Below are positions 38,964-51,203 of a stretch of DNA of 64,000 nt, in pieces. The stretch lies in the NCBI GenBank assembly GCA_905250025.1, contig CAJNOJ010000053.1:248001-312000 (forward strand). Direction: 5' to 3'. This DNA comes from Adineta ricciae. Its lineage: Eukaryota; Rotifera; Eurotatoria; Adinetida; Adinetidae. A program made the translations under genes and the position numbers. Within the stretch, counting starts at the first letter, position 1, and the number at the start of each line of letters is the position of its first letter. Under the pieces are notes generated by a model, which saw nothing but the letters and a program-made list of their open reading frames with translations, did not search any database and was not told the DNA's origin.

Positions 38964-40350
38964 ATGAAGATCGTACATACTGTCGAGTTCATGGTTTTAT
39001 TTAAGTTATATTTTGGTATGTGAACCGAAAGAATCAGTCTCATACCGTGCCAATCATTTGTGCCATAGTTTGTAGTACTTGCCCATCGGTATATAGAATG
39101 ATTGATCAACAGCACTCGTATTGTCTTGATAAAATATCGTTGTATAGCTCACCGCCGACCGAGAACGAAATAGGACAAATCTTAAAATTGCACAATCAAG
39201 AACGCATTGATGTTCAGGGTGAAAATATGCAGCAGATGGTAAGATGATGTTTAGTCCAAGATACGAAAGATTTATTTGATCTATATTGTCATAGTACTGG
39301 AGTAGAGATTTAGCTGAAATTGCCCAACGTTACGGTATGGCTTTGTACGAATAATTAGCCGAAAGAAAACCTTACATCGATTATCCTTAGCTGAGCGTTG
39401 CGTATTTCATCATGATAAATCTATTCAAAGAGAAGCACCTCGAATACCAATGCCAACTGGTCAAAACCTTGGTATATTCTTCTTATATCACTGAGTGAAA
39501 GATCTTTGTATGGGTGTGAGGGTGGGCAAATGAAAAGAAAGATTTTAACTATGGCAGTCAAGTTCAGAACGGCCCTGTTGGACATTACACACAGGTTAAT
39601 CACGAGTCATATTCGCTTTTTCGCTAAAGTCCTATCGGTAGATGGTAAAAGACACGGCAGCTTTAGTTGGCTGTGGAGTAGTCATGTGTCCTAAAGGTCA
39701 ATACAATTCGTATCATGATTGGTTACATCATGTTTGCAGTAAGTACTACAATTACGTTTCGCATCAAGCCTTATCAATTGCACGACTCGTTTAGATTATG
39801 TGACAGGGTATATCAGTTCTTCACATGGTATTTAGCCATTCGTGCATTGCTGTTCATAACAAGGCAATTGGGCGACAACAAACCGTACATGCTCGGACAC
39901 TCGTCCTCATCAAATAAGCGACTATACGGTTAAGATTTGTATAAAATAGTTCGCATTTTACAGATAAACAAGCATATCATAGATTGTAACGGTTTGGTCA
40001 GTCTCTATGGTGGGACAATTGATCTGAACTCGTGTGAATGTCGATGTACATCATATGCAAGGGGTAAACTGTGTGAAAAACTCGGCTGTGCATCGTTACC
40101 CAATACTTGTCCATACGGATCAGACAAATCATGGTGTATTAAATATGCCAATGTGCCTGCTGAGTGTCCAAAATTTTGCGGTCTGTGTGATCGATACGAA
40201 GAAATGCAAAAATATTACTCCATCCTTGAAATACAAACAGATATCGGCATCGGCGAAGCTGACATTGCTCTGTCTGTTAGATCGGATACACGAATTTCAG
40301 TTTCTTTTGTTTTTATTCAAATAATCATCGTACGTCGGCTGATTAAATAA
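38964..40350 (+). CDS. CAP-domain (CRISP/antigen 5/PR-1) secreted protein with Cys-rich C-terminal module
   Basis: Starts MKIVHTVEFMVLFKLYF, a short hydrophobic leader whose last codon is split by an intron, then CSTCPSVYRM. The CAP domain has ILKLHNQERIDV, YWSRDLAEIAQRYAERCVFH, IPMPTGQNLG, GHYTQ-MVKDTAALVGCGVVMC. The usual Trp of the HYTQMVW motif is missing. After NSYHDWLHHVC the frame crosses small introns to a Cys-rich module (CNGLVSLYGG, CECRCTSYARGKLCEKLGC, CPKFCGLC) that matches the gene at 1-753. The end is hydrophobic (VSFVFIQIIIV), possibly a GPI signal. Exon borders in 39480-39960 are the least sure. Secreted or surface protein of unknown role. Confidence 0.75.
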
Positions 40351-40397
40351 TATAAGTACAAATATACAAAGCAAAAGTAAAAGCAAAATCACTCGGT

Positions 40398-42767
40398 TTA
40401 ATCATCGTCATCATCATCGAATTCCGGCATGTCGTCAGCATGTCTTAAACGGTAAATTGATGTTAACATGCGAAATATGAAGTTCGCGGGAACAGTTATT
40501 GTACTGGATGATTCTTCTGTCATTTCACGGTTACGTTTGACCGTTTGTTTGATAAGTTCAGTATCATCGACTGGTATTTGAGCCAATGGAGAAAAGATTT
40601 TGATATTACTAGAATGAAAGTATCCTGTTTTTCTCAAGAGAATCTGCTTAAATAACCTACTAGTCGATTCCGCTCGATGCCAATATTGGATAATCGAGAG
40701 GATGAGGTTGAACACAATTCACAACATGTTCATCGGCTTCAATGATTCGAACAATATCTCCTGTAAATTTATTCCATATGAAGATATGTCTAGCAGAAAG
40801 GAAAAACTTTCGTATGGAGAAACTTTTTTTCGGTGATTTCCTCACCCGCAATCTGAACCGGACATGACATAACTGTCCGACCAAAAGTTAGCTTCTTTGA
40901 TCATTGTTCGAGCATTACGATGGCCAACATAGGAGTTGAGTAAACCTAAACTAGGAATATTCTTCAAAAGATGATCTTCGTAAGTACGATCGGCTTCTCG
41001 ACGTTTTCTTAAACGGTCCCATTTGGTCGAGACGGATCGCGCTGATTCTCTATATGAATGGGAATAATTGTTCTCTGCTGGCTGATGTTCCTATATGACA
41101 CATATGCACAAGCAATGTTGTTTGCAATGATACTCTTACGTGATCGTCGTCGTCATCGTCAAGGTCATCATCCTCATCGTCTTCATCTAGTCTTAAGCCA
41201 AAGGCATTGTTTGTCTGAGAAAAAACCAAAGCAGTATCAAGTAGATTAACTTCAGCGTTCGAATTATATTTACGTCGGATTCGTTATCATTAGTTTCATG
41301 TTGATTTGCAGATGGGGCTGTGGTAGAATTTGAAACGCTAGTTGATGATTGAACAGTGGTAGAATTTTCAGTTTGAGAAGAAGATGAAGTTGCATCGGTT
41401 GTAGTACTTTGTGTTTGATCAGTATCTGTTTGAGAACCGGTGACTAATTGTGTTAATATATCACTCATTCGTTGCATAAAAAAGTTTTGTAGATTACGTC
41501 CCGATGGTTGTTGACTGGATTCGTCAGACGGATTACTTACAGGTGTCGATTCTTCTTCATTGGACGGACGAGAATCTGGACCTAGAGAATTATCTGCAAA
41601 TGACGAGCTTCTGTCAAATGAAGGACATCTACCAGTATCACTCCAATCACCACGAAGACGTAGTCGTTTCGTGCGAGTTAATTTTGACTCTTGATGATCT
41701 GCTGCATTGCTTGCGACTGACTGTGCTACTCTCTCATTTAATTTATTTTGTTTCTTGTTTATATGTTCTTGCAATTGTTCTCGAATTTGTTCTTGAGAAG
41801 TCGTTTGTTTCGGATTAAGTAGATAGATCGAATCTGATGAATAAGATGCTAAGACTTCTGTTCCATGTGGATTGAAAACAGCAGAGGTAATACGCGATCG
41901 ACGTTGGTCTTTCGCATCAGTTAGACTAAAATATGCTAGAAGACCTTTTGTTGATAGATCACATCGTTCGCGCAAGGATGTGGTTAGCGATGATGATTGT
42001 GTAGACAGTTTTCGTTGATCATATAGACGAATTGACTAGAAGGAAAAATGCATGAAGAGAAGAATGACTGTAAGAGTTGATCTAGTCATTTACTCACTGA
42101 ATCGGCACAAGCACAAATAATTTCATTGGAATTCATCGGATTCACATCGATCGATGTTATTCCCCAATTACTTCGAATCAAGATATCATCATTACATGGA
42201 TCCTTCAGACAGTGACTCTTTGTTCTCAAATCATACAAGCGAATGGTACAATCGTCTAAATCCAAACGAAACCTGCAATGACATTACATGTTTTGTAAAT
42301 GTCTTACCAGAACATGATAAAAATAAATTTGGCGTATGTGGAAAGGTACGAACTTCATATGCGGTTGATGATCCATGGCATGTAAAACATCCTTCATGCG
42401 AGTAAGTGTTTGGCGGACGATCAAAGTTCGTCTGAAAGATGACACCATCGCCTGAACAGGAAACAACGCGTCTATCGTTTGATTCAGGAAGAAACTTCGC
42501 TGAGAAAATATTTTCCCGATGACCACTTCGAACTTTGACTAATTCCTTTCGTGTATAGGGATTTGTAACAACAAGGTTTTGGTCGTCGGAACCGGAAAGA
42601 ATGGTTGTACCAAGCTCATTCCACCAAATCGTATTAACACAACCACGATGAACATTTAATGTACAATCGAGAGTCAATCGTTTAGTTATTGACGAAGAGT
42701 TTTTCAATTTCAACAAAAATGACCGATGAGACAAACGACCGTATTGACGATCTGATAAATAAGACAT
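40398..42767 (-). CDS. DCAF6: DDB1- and CUL4-associated factor 6 (DCAF6/IQWD1-like WD40 protein)
   Basis: Substrate receptor of the CUL4-DDB1 ubiquitin ligase; also known as a nuclear-receptor cofactor in mammals. WD repeats include [20 protein letters not shown] with [46 protein letters not shown], and [16 protein letters not shown]. The diagnostic [20 protein letters not shown] and [13 protein letters not shown] precede an acidic/Ser/Thr-rich linker. The last WD part has [30 protein letters not shown] and [20 protein letters not shown], then an acidic end. ATG 42767 ([10 protein letters not shown]) sits directly after an acceptor (ccctttcag). An in-frame open stretch continues 148 codons upstream to 43211. 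The minus-strand AATAAA at 40317-40312 lies inside the last exon of the CAP gene. Confidence 0.93.
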
Positions 42768-43638
42768 CTGAAAGGGAATATATTTACTTCGTAGGATGAG
42801 AAAAGTGTACTTCCGTGGAAAATGACATTTCTTCACATGTGACAGTCTATCAGATAAGAATAATACTTGCTCTGAACAGGCAGTTGATAGCTGTCGAGGT
42901 TCTTGGTGAATCTGTTCCTGCTTTGAAGATACAAAAAACAATCCGTTCTGAGATGAACAAAATGGTTCAAGATCAAATGTAGCTAAGTTCGTAGTGATCA
43001 CGTATAGAGTTTGGTGAGTCAGCGAATCATCATCAAACAAAACACACTTCAGAGGGCGCTGGAAACAGAGCCCAGTTAAGAACGATGTTGTTTGCTCTTT
43101 TTTCATGGGACTGGTGGTAGAAATTTTCGCACAACGTGTCGCTTGTATTTTAGGTCGGAGAAAAAAATCTAGTGATTTTATAGAGCATATTCTTAGCAAA
43201 TATTTAAACATTTTTGAATATGCAAAATTTGTTTCGAAAGTTCGTAACGTGTCTGATCAACATGACGAATGAAGCGATGTAGAATTTTAATTAGATGGAC
43301 ACGTCTCTTTTATCTTGTATTCTGTTCTATTCGCATCTAATGTGGAGTTATTGGCCAAATGGCTTGATATGCGATTTTTAGAGCAAGAATTAATGAACCT
43401 CACGTTGGTCGACTTAGAAAAGGATGAATTTGTCAGGTGTGGCTTTCTGTTCCTTTATTTTAAAAAGCAGTAGGTGTATGTAAATGAGACAAAAGAAATC
43501 GCTATTCAATCAAAAGAAATGAAGAGAAACCATATTGATTTTGGCAAAAACAAATAAATTGATTAGCATTCGAGTTGTATAAAACACGTAGCAAAAGAAA
43601 GAATTGTGAAATATATAACAAAATTTCAAAGTAGAAAG
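42768..43638. other. Intergenic, divergent DCAF6/tetraspan region
   Basis: 870 bases between start codons. The first 444 keep an open minus-strand frame continuous with DCAF6. No TATA box assigned. Confidence 0.4.
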
Positions 43639-44195
43639 ATGATTACGGACACTCCGGCTGCTATTCAACCACCGATAATAACACCAAGAGCACCACCAAT
43701 AGTACCATTATGGCGACAAAAATTTCCATCGATTGCTTCTGGAGCATTATCGTCTGTTCAGTTTTTGATCACGATCATCATCATTGGTTGTGAAGTGGGC
43801 AGTATGCTGATCGATATTGTGACTGCAACAGTATATGTTGGCCTTTGGGCGAGTTTATTCTTTTTGACTTCATGTGTTTCGCAATGGATTTCATGTAATT
43901 ACGATACGATTAACTGTAGTATTGCTCATGCTGATTGTCTGCTACTATTGTTTTAGCATGTTGCTGTCGTGCACGCGGATGTGCAACGTATACATTGATA
44001 AGTCAGCTGATCTCGATGGTTTTCGCACTGTGTGTCATTGGCTTCGATGCATATTATATCGTCTCTCCATCGACATGCTTTTTTCCATCGAGCGTATGCA
44101 ACAGTTCGGCATCGACACGTGGTCTCTTCTATTCTGATTATAATTTTACCTATATCAAAATACCACTAATCAAAGCACAGTTAGCAGTTGGTGTG
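43639..44195 (+). CDS. Four-transmembrane (tetraspan) membrane protein, copy c, 3' cut by N
   Basis: Starts MITDTPAAIQPPIITPRAPP. Membrane segments are LSSVQFLITIIIIGCEVGSM, VYVGLWASLFFLTSC, and, after a 41-base intron (gtagta...ttttag), LISQLISMVFALCVIGFDAY. The fourth begins at AQLAVGV, where the N at 44196 cuts it. Copy a (31654-32299, opposite strand) supplies the missing end and is nearly identical where they overlap. Function unknown. Confidence 0.7.
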
Positions 44196-44196
44196 N
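44196..44196. other. Assembly ambiguity/gap (single N) inside a gene
   Basis: Cuts the tetraspan gene in its fourth membrane segment; the next base begins the inverted-repeat partner of 30588-30811. Confidence 0.8.
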
Positions 44197-44425
44197 GGGA
44201 ATGTATGGAGTTTTATAGTAGTTAGTCGATGAAGAATTGACGTCAAACGATGCCTTGAAATAGTGATGAGCGAATGATGTTATTAGAAAGATAGAATATG
44301 TATGCAGGGAGATAGATGAAAAATGTAATTATGCAAGAATGATATAGGTAAGATTGACGTCAAATGACGATATTTGTACGCAGTGAAAACGAAACTTCGA
44401 TCAAAATATATATAGATCGGTCATC
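44197..44425 (+). repeat. Inverted partner of 30588-30811
   Basis: Near-identical in reverse complement to 30588-30811. It runs into the start of duplicated block copy 1 (44278 on), so 44278-44425 has a third, direct copy at 57279-57425. Confidence 0.85.
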
Positions 44426-45099
44426 GTAGTCGGGAAACGTAATGTAAATCTCTCTTATGTATACGCTTAGACATGGATTAAAAGGATTAAACTGGAAAGA
44501 ATCGTACAAATGTTTGTAGATGAACAGGCGAACGTGTATCAGGACATCAAAGAATAATTGATTATAAGTTAGAATGTCACACAATCGAAAAAGGGTCTTA
44601 ACTTTCGTGAACATTCTGATTGTGCCAAATCTTTCAACAACACCGATTAAACGCTTTTTCTCCGAATTATCGAAATTCTTAGCATATTGTAAAGGCATAT
44701 CATGAACTCTGCAAAATGAAATTATAATCTGTATTTGATGTTGTACTTACACACCTGTACAAAGAACGTCAGTAGAATCTTTACTCATTTTGCCTGACAT
44801 CTATTGTACTCATCTGTGATAATTCTACTATAGCCAATAATATTCATTACTATCGTCAATTCACTCACATGCATTTGAAAAAATGAATGATAATGATTAT
44901 ACATGCATTCTGCTCCCTCAAACGTCGAAATGAAGACATTATCCATTTAGCGTTAAAAAAACTTCAAATTCGGTCAAATGATTCGATTCAATTTTGTCGA
45001 CGTATGCATATTTCGTTTTGATGTAGAAATATTTTTTTAAAATATCTTAACAGAAATTCACTATTTCGTTTTAATTTTTTAGAAAACTCTCAACTTCTA

Positions 45100-45873
45100 C
45101 TATCTCGGATTTCTCCGTCCTTTTCTTGAGTTGTAACGCAGAATAATTGGGTGGCTTGTCTCTGTATGTGGAGAAAAACCAAACGGCCCAACATTCATTC
45201 CATGGAAACGATACTTCAAGAAATCTTGTCCGTGATACACAGCAAGATCGGGATCATTATAAATGTCATTTGGGTCGAATCCATGTGCTTCCATTTGGAA
45301 CCAAGTTGATCCATCAGTTGCTGTCTTACCGAAAAGTAATTGATGATCTCGAAAATTGAGTCCATATTGCTGAACAGGAACCTGACGATAGTGTGATGAA
45401 AAACGTGGTAGAGCGTTGGGTAATTGCGACCATGTGTTATATAAATACCCATTATCAAGAATAATTACATGTGAACCTTGCCAGAGATCCACCTTGAAAG
45501 AAACAAATCATAAAAGAAATCAATTATTGTCTGCGAGGAAAGAAAAAGTTAAATGCACACTCACCAAACTAATACCAGTTTCGACCAGTAATCGTTGAAG
45601 AAATCTTCTCTGTTGTGACGGTAGATTTAGGTCTCGAACATTCTGTTCAATTTCTAGCGTACGTCGAGAAAATTCTTCACGTGTCGATGGGTACGGGTGG
45701 TCATCAAGAACCAATGACACAACACTATACAGACGTCGTAGAAATGGATCATTTAATGCAATTGTTGTTGGTAAATGAAAGAATCTGTCATTATTCGATG
45801 GGAATCTTCGTCGCGCTTTCGTCGGACTAGCTGACTTGTGCAGAAATTGCCTATGATGACGGTGGTGTATCAT
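45100..45873 (-). CDS. Unrecognised conserved protein, block copy 1
   Basis: Two exons (45873-45555 and 45492-45100; the intron begins gtgagt and ends caag) give about 235 residues. It starts MIHHRHHRQFLHKSASPTKA. The middle has LDDHPYPSTREEFSRRTLEI and VETGISLVDLWQGSHVIILD; the C-terminal half is rich in aromatic and Gly/Asp residues (HQLLFGKTATDGSTWFQMEA, GFDPNDIYNDPDLAVYHG, FHGMNVGPFGFSPHTE) with a basic end (KGRRNPR). No signal peptide, membrane helix or known motif was recognised. The copy at 58096-58855 keeps frame with mostly conservative or silent changes, which argues for a real protein. It diverges from the SLC15A gene 478 bases away. Confidence 0.75.
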
Positions 45874-46350
45874 TGTTTTGTAGTTCGGTTAGTGAAACGA
45901 ATGTTTTTTTTCTCGTTACCAAAACATTGAATACAACGATAAAAACTATCCATGCGAAGCATGAGTCGTGCAATTGTGTAGGACATTTGTTGTAGTAGGA
46001 GAGAAGCGGACAAGAATCGATTTTTTTCCTTGCGTAATTGTTGTTTTCTCATTCTTTGACGTGAATCACAATTGATTGAGTGTAGATTTTCGTTGACAAG
46101 TAAATGTGCGTGACATTTCAAGGATATATCTGATTTCTACAATAGTTTAGAATCCTGATAACATCAAGTGATAATTAATATCGAAATATCAACTGATTTT
46201 AGATAAAGTTTCAAATTTATTTTCATGTCGATTAATATGATTAAGGCTTCTTGTGTATGTTGGTGTTATTCGAGTTCAAGCTGTCAATAATAGATCAAAG
46301 TAAGACTTCGCGGTTAAGCGTGATCGTCATTTGGGTATGAGTGGTTTTAG

Positions 46351-48478
46351 ATGAGTGAAACAACTGTAGATGAAGCCACTCCATTAGTACTGACGTCGCA
46401 ACGAACGTTGCTAAGAAGTGATCAAAGAACTACATTTCAACGAAATCTCGCCGTTTATTTGATTCTATTCAGCGCAGGTTTCGAACGCTTGGCATTTTAT
46501 TCATTAGCAGGTAATTTGACATTCTTTCTCGACTCAAAATTAATCAGCTGGCGATTTCCACACACAATCATTGCTCCACTCATTTTTCTCGGTAAAGGAT
46601 GGCCGATACGACCGAAAAACGCTAATTAAATTATCCATTTTTCGTCAAAGGAACAAGTTACATTTCGGCCATAGTGTTTTCGTGGATTAGCGATGGAAGA
46701 TTGGGCAGAGCGAAAACAATTCTGATCGGTAATTGAAGATCTCTTCACAACTATTCAATTTACATTCATTTCAAATAGGATTTACCATCTATTGCATCGG
46801 GTATACATTCATGATTCTATTCGCCAATGAGCATATGCATCAAAATTGGTGTCCGCTACGAAATAGTACAACGGAAGCAACAGCACCAGATTTCTTTCAT
46901 GAACTTTGCATTCAATACATTCTTCCGACGTTGATTATAACGTAAAAACTTCTCTTTTCCTTTCATTTAAGGCAGAACATTGATCTTTATAGTGCCATCG
47001 GTGTTGGTGCAGTTCAGGCTAATATGGCTGTATTTGGTGCGGAACAAGTCAGAGAACAAAGAAGTAGAATGCGCTATTTTGATATCTACTATGCTGCAGT
47101 GAACACTGGTGGACTTCTCGCATTTGGCGCTATTGCATATTTACAAATCAATAAAGGTTACTTCGTCGGATACTTAATTCCTGGTGTTTTGCTCTTCTTA
47201 GCATTTATACTTTTCGTACTCGGTTGTAAATGTTACGTTCACATTAAACCACAAGATGCTGTCATTACAGCTTTTCTTCCGGTAGTTATCAATGCGTTTC
47301 AATCATGGCGAACTCGACGTAGAAGTCAGTCGGGAGCGATCAATCGAAATGAACTCCATCGTGAACAACCTATCGTAGAAACTGAAGCCGACAGTACAGA
47401 TTATTTATCGTTTACTGTCAGCAGACCCTCGTGGTCATTTCTGGATCACGCCAAAGTGGAAAATAATGGTCGATTTCCTGATCGAATCGTAAATGATATC
47501 AAATCATTGAGGCGTATTATGGTTGTTTTCTTATTGCTAACACCATACTGGCTACTTTATGTTCAAGTCGGATACAAACCTTTTTCTTTCGTTAATATGA
47601 AACATATATTTGTGTAGGTTGAAACAACATTCATTGTTCAAGGTGCACACATGAAACTACCCACATCGTTCAAACGAATGCCAGTTGTTTGGCTTTCGCT
47701 TGCTAATCAAATGATCATTATTGGTACGTAATCAATTCTGTTTACCTTCAGCTGACTGATATCTTGCTTCATTTAAGTTACTATCTTTGTTCTCAACACC
47801 TTCGTTTACAAACGTCTCCAAGCCAGTGGTCGATCATTTCCTATTAATACTCGTATTGTCATCGGAATGACATCCGCTGCACTCTCCATGTGCATGGCTG
47901 GTACAGTGGAAATCTTTCGTCAGAATATTTGCAAGACTCAAAACTTCACGCAGATCATCGGTACACACACTTGCATTCTAAAACCATATGAAATTTGTAC
48001 ATTTAGCTGACAAAGAATACGTTGCTGCAAATATGAGTGTCTTCTTTCAATTTCCTCAATATGTTGGTATTGGTCTTTCGGAAGTTTTTACATCTGTTGC
48101 CAGTCTCGAATTTGCGTACTTGGCTGCGCCACAATCAGCTCAATCGTTGATAATGAGTCTTCGATTTTGTTCTGCTGGTTTGTCATCATTTTTCGGGTCA
48201 GGCATAGTTGGCCTCATGTCAATCGAGGTGAGATTTGAAAGAATGTTTGGAAATGAATTATTCGCACTGATATTTTCTAGAATGGAAATCATACTACTGA
48301 GCATTATCGTAACAATGATCGCTACTACATATATTTCTTTATCTTGGCTGGTCTTCAAATAGTTTTTATCTTAATTTTTCTCGAATGCAATCGAAAATTT
48401 AAGATTTTGAAAGTGCCCAATCATCATCTGAGCGCCCGTCATTTTCTAACGTCGAATTCTGAACAAAGAACTTCTTGA
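46351..48478 (+). CDS. Proton-coupled oligopeptide transporter, SLC15A3/4-like, gene A copy 1
   Basis: POT/PTR family membrane transporter, probably lysosomal as for SLC15A3/4. Starts MSETTVDEATPLVLTSQ; EATPLV resembles an acidic dileucine sorting signal. TM1 is AVYLILFSAGFERLAFYSLA, then TSYISAIVFSWISDGRLGRA, FTIYCIGYTFMILFA, and AVQANMAVFGAEQVREQR, equivalent to the FGADQ signature of the family. Later helices include YFVGYLIPGVLLFLAFILFV, IMVVFLLLTPYWLLYVQ, NMSVFFQFPQYVGIGLSEVF and YYIYFFILAGLQIVFILIFL. Eight or so short introns. The first Glu of the POT motif ExxER is Ala here (AGFER). Stop at 48476-48478. Substrates (peptides or histidine) are inferred from family only. Confidence 0.88.
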
Positions 48479-48917
48479 TTTGTTTAATTCTGTGTTTTTG
48501 TATTAAATTATGGAAAGATTGTCTTTTCAAAACATGTCCGTGTGATAATTATTATTCATGTGTTTGGATAAAAAAGAAAAACGAACAAATTTTTCTTGCA
48601 CTTCAACAATCACCTTTGCATATCAAGGCTTATCTACAAAATCAGAACCGAAACAACTGATGTTTCTTATCTAAACGTCATCTCATCGGTAAACTATCAT
48701 GAACGTAGTGTATTTTACCCACTACCATTGCTTCCTTCTCGTCTATTCTTTTGAAAACAAAAACAACAAATGGTTTCATATCTTATCTATATCGAATTGA
48801 CAGCATCATAGACAATTATCGAGTTTTACTTACATCTGATATCATAAACAACGTGCAAGTGTGTTTCATTGTGTTTCTTATCCTGCATATAGTTATTCGT
48901 CATTTGTATTTATTTAG

Positions 48918-51102
48918 ATGACAGAGGCGAGCATTGATGAGGGTTCCCCACTCATTTTCCATACTTCGAGTATTCCGAGTACGCCAGATCATCGAACAGA
49001 TTTTCAACGCAAACTTTCTGTTTGGCTAATTCTAATCAGTGCTGGTTTAGAGCGCTTAGCCTTCTATTCGTTAGCAGGAAATCTTGTTCTGTTTCTTACA
49101 TCCGATGTTATCAACTGGACGCCGTTACACAGCGTCACTGCTTCATTCATATTTCTTGGTACGTCTTACATGGATATTTTCCTTAAAAATACCCTTTTCT
49201 CAACTTCCAGGTACAAGCTACATATCGGCTCTTATCTTTGCTTGGATCAGCGACGGGAAATTAGGTCGGGCGAAGACAATTATCATCGGTAACTCATTTT
49301 CCTGATTCTATTCAAATAGTTATAAGTTCGACACATAGGATTTCTATTGTACATCATTGGTTATGCATTCATTTCCTTATTTTCGGACAATGATCAATAT
49401 AAATTATATAGTACATTCTGTGGTAGAAGCAATCTGACGGTATTGGACACAGTTGGATTTTTTCAAGAACAGTGCATTGCTCAGATTCTCTCGACATTGA
49501 TTCTCACGTGTGTAAAGCGAATGACTTGTCTAGCCGAATTTTCTTTTTGATCTATAGAGCTATCGGTGTCGGTGCAGTTCAAGCAAATATGGCTGTGTTC
49601 GGTGCTGAACAAGTTCGAGAACAAAGAGCAACGACACAATACTTTGATAAATATTACGCTGCAGTGAATATCGGTGGATTGATTGCATTTGCGTTTATTG
49701 CCTATGGACAACAAAATGATAGTTATTTCATCGGGTATATCATTCCATCGGGCCTATTGATTATTGCGTTGATTTTGTTTCTGATCGGTTATCGATTTTG
49801 CATTCATATTGTACCACATGATTCTGTAATTAGTAATATCATTCCGGTACTGATCAACGCTTTTCAGACGTGGAGAAAACATCGACGAAATTCGCAGATC
49901 TTAACGAATAACCGAAGACAGAATAGTTCAACTGTGTTATTAGATGATCCTGTTGACTACAGTGATCAATTTTCGATAACGACAAGCGGACAAACATGGT
50001 CATTTCTAGATTATGCAAAAATATCGAACCAAGGAAAATTTATCGATCGAACCGTAGATGACATCAAATCGCTCCGACGTATCATTGTTGTTTTTCTTCT
50101 TCTCATACCCTATTGGCTTCTATATTTCCAAGTAAACTTAGTTTTAATATTGGAGAGAGAGAGAGAGTTCTATATCAGTGTTTCGTGATTTAGATTGAAA
50201 CAACATTTCTTGTCCAAGGTGTGCATATGAAAGTAATGAAATTCTTTCGCACGGATCAAGGCGATCATTATATGCCTGTCATTTGGCTATCACTTGGTGA
50301 TCAAATCATCATTATTGGTAAATATAATCACATTATTCAGAACAAATGTGTCATAGAATTGTTTCTCATTTAGTTGCAATCTTTTTTCTGAACACTTTCG
50401 TTTACAAACGTCTTCGAGCAAGTGGACGTTCGATTTCAATACGTTTTCGAATTACTATCGGTATGATGTCAGCTGCGCTTGCAATGTGTATGGCAGGCAC
50501 TGTGGAGATATTTCGTCAAAAACTTTGCGATTCTCCACCAACTATCGAACAAATTATTGGTAAACGACATATACTTCTATCGCTCTTTTAATTTTGAATA
50601 TGATTTTCTAGGAAAAACGAATTATACTGCTGCTGACATGTCGATATTTTATCAATTTCCACAGTACATCGGAATTGGTCTGTCAGAAGTATTCGCTTCA
50701 GTGGCCAGCTTAGAATTCGCGTATTTAGCCGCGCCACGTTCTGCTCAATCGTTAATTATGAGTCTTCGATTTTGTTCTGCTGGTCTGTCATCGTTCTTCG
50801 GCTCGTTCTATATTGGTATATTCGTCAAAATAAAACAAGATCTTGCCTTTGAAAACTCTTCCGTAAGCAAAATCTCTTGTTTTTTTTCTTGATGATAAGC
50901 TTTATTTTATCTTCAGTGCAAAGCTGCAGATGAGCCCGAGTTATTCTTTGTTTATTTCTTTGTATTGGCTGCTTTTCAAGTATTCTTCATACTGGTATTT
51001 CTCGCCTGTGATCGAAAATTTCACATACTGAAAGTTTCCAAACAACGATTCAACACCAGATTATTTGTTGCACCGACATCTCGATCATCTACTCGCTGTT
51101 GA
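48918..51102 (+). CDS. Proton-coupled oligopeptide transporter, SLC15A3/4-like, gene B copy 1
   Basis: Tandem paralogue of gene A, clearly more diverged from it than the two block copies are from each other. Starts MTEASIDEGSPLIFHTSS with EGSPLI as acidic dileucine-like signal. TM1 is VWLILISAGLERLAFYSLAG (again Ala for the first Glu of ExxER). AVQANMAVFGAEQVREQRAT, FIGYIIPSGLLIIALILFLI, IIVVFLLLIPYWLLYFQ, SIFYQFPQYIGIGLSEVFAS and YFFVLAAFQVFFILVFLACD follow. Exon borders match gene A. AATAAA at 51163-51168 lies within the 101 bases that separate its stop from the convergent gene at 51204. Confidence 0.88.
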
Positions 51103-51203
51103 CATCTGTAGATAATAATCAAAAGAAGGGGAACATCCTCTGAATGGTGCTTTATTAATAATAATAAAAAAGTATTCTTTTGCTTTCGAATCTAATCTGT
51201 ATT

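Larger units (their letters stand above)
44278..51102 (+). repeat. Duplicated block, copy 1 (orphan gene + two peptide transporters)
   Basis: Matches 57279-64000 base for base apart from scattered substitutions and small indels (offset 13,001 at the left edge, about 12,985 further on). Similarity covers exons, introns and intergenic DNA. Noncoding parts over 300 bases are 44426-45099 (3' flank of the orphan gene), 45874-46350 (divergent promoter region) and 48479-48917 (between the transporters); no other genes are seen in them. Confidence 0.93.

Noticed and set aside
44360..44698. 112-codon minus-strand ORF downstream of the orphan gene
   Set aside because: The matching region of block copy 2 has a shorter, shifted frame, so it is not conserved as protein.
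45870..46121. Possible extra 5' exon of the orphan gene (83-codon ORF)
   Set aside because: No splice joins it in frame, and the second block copy does not keep it.
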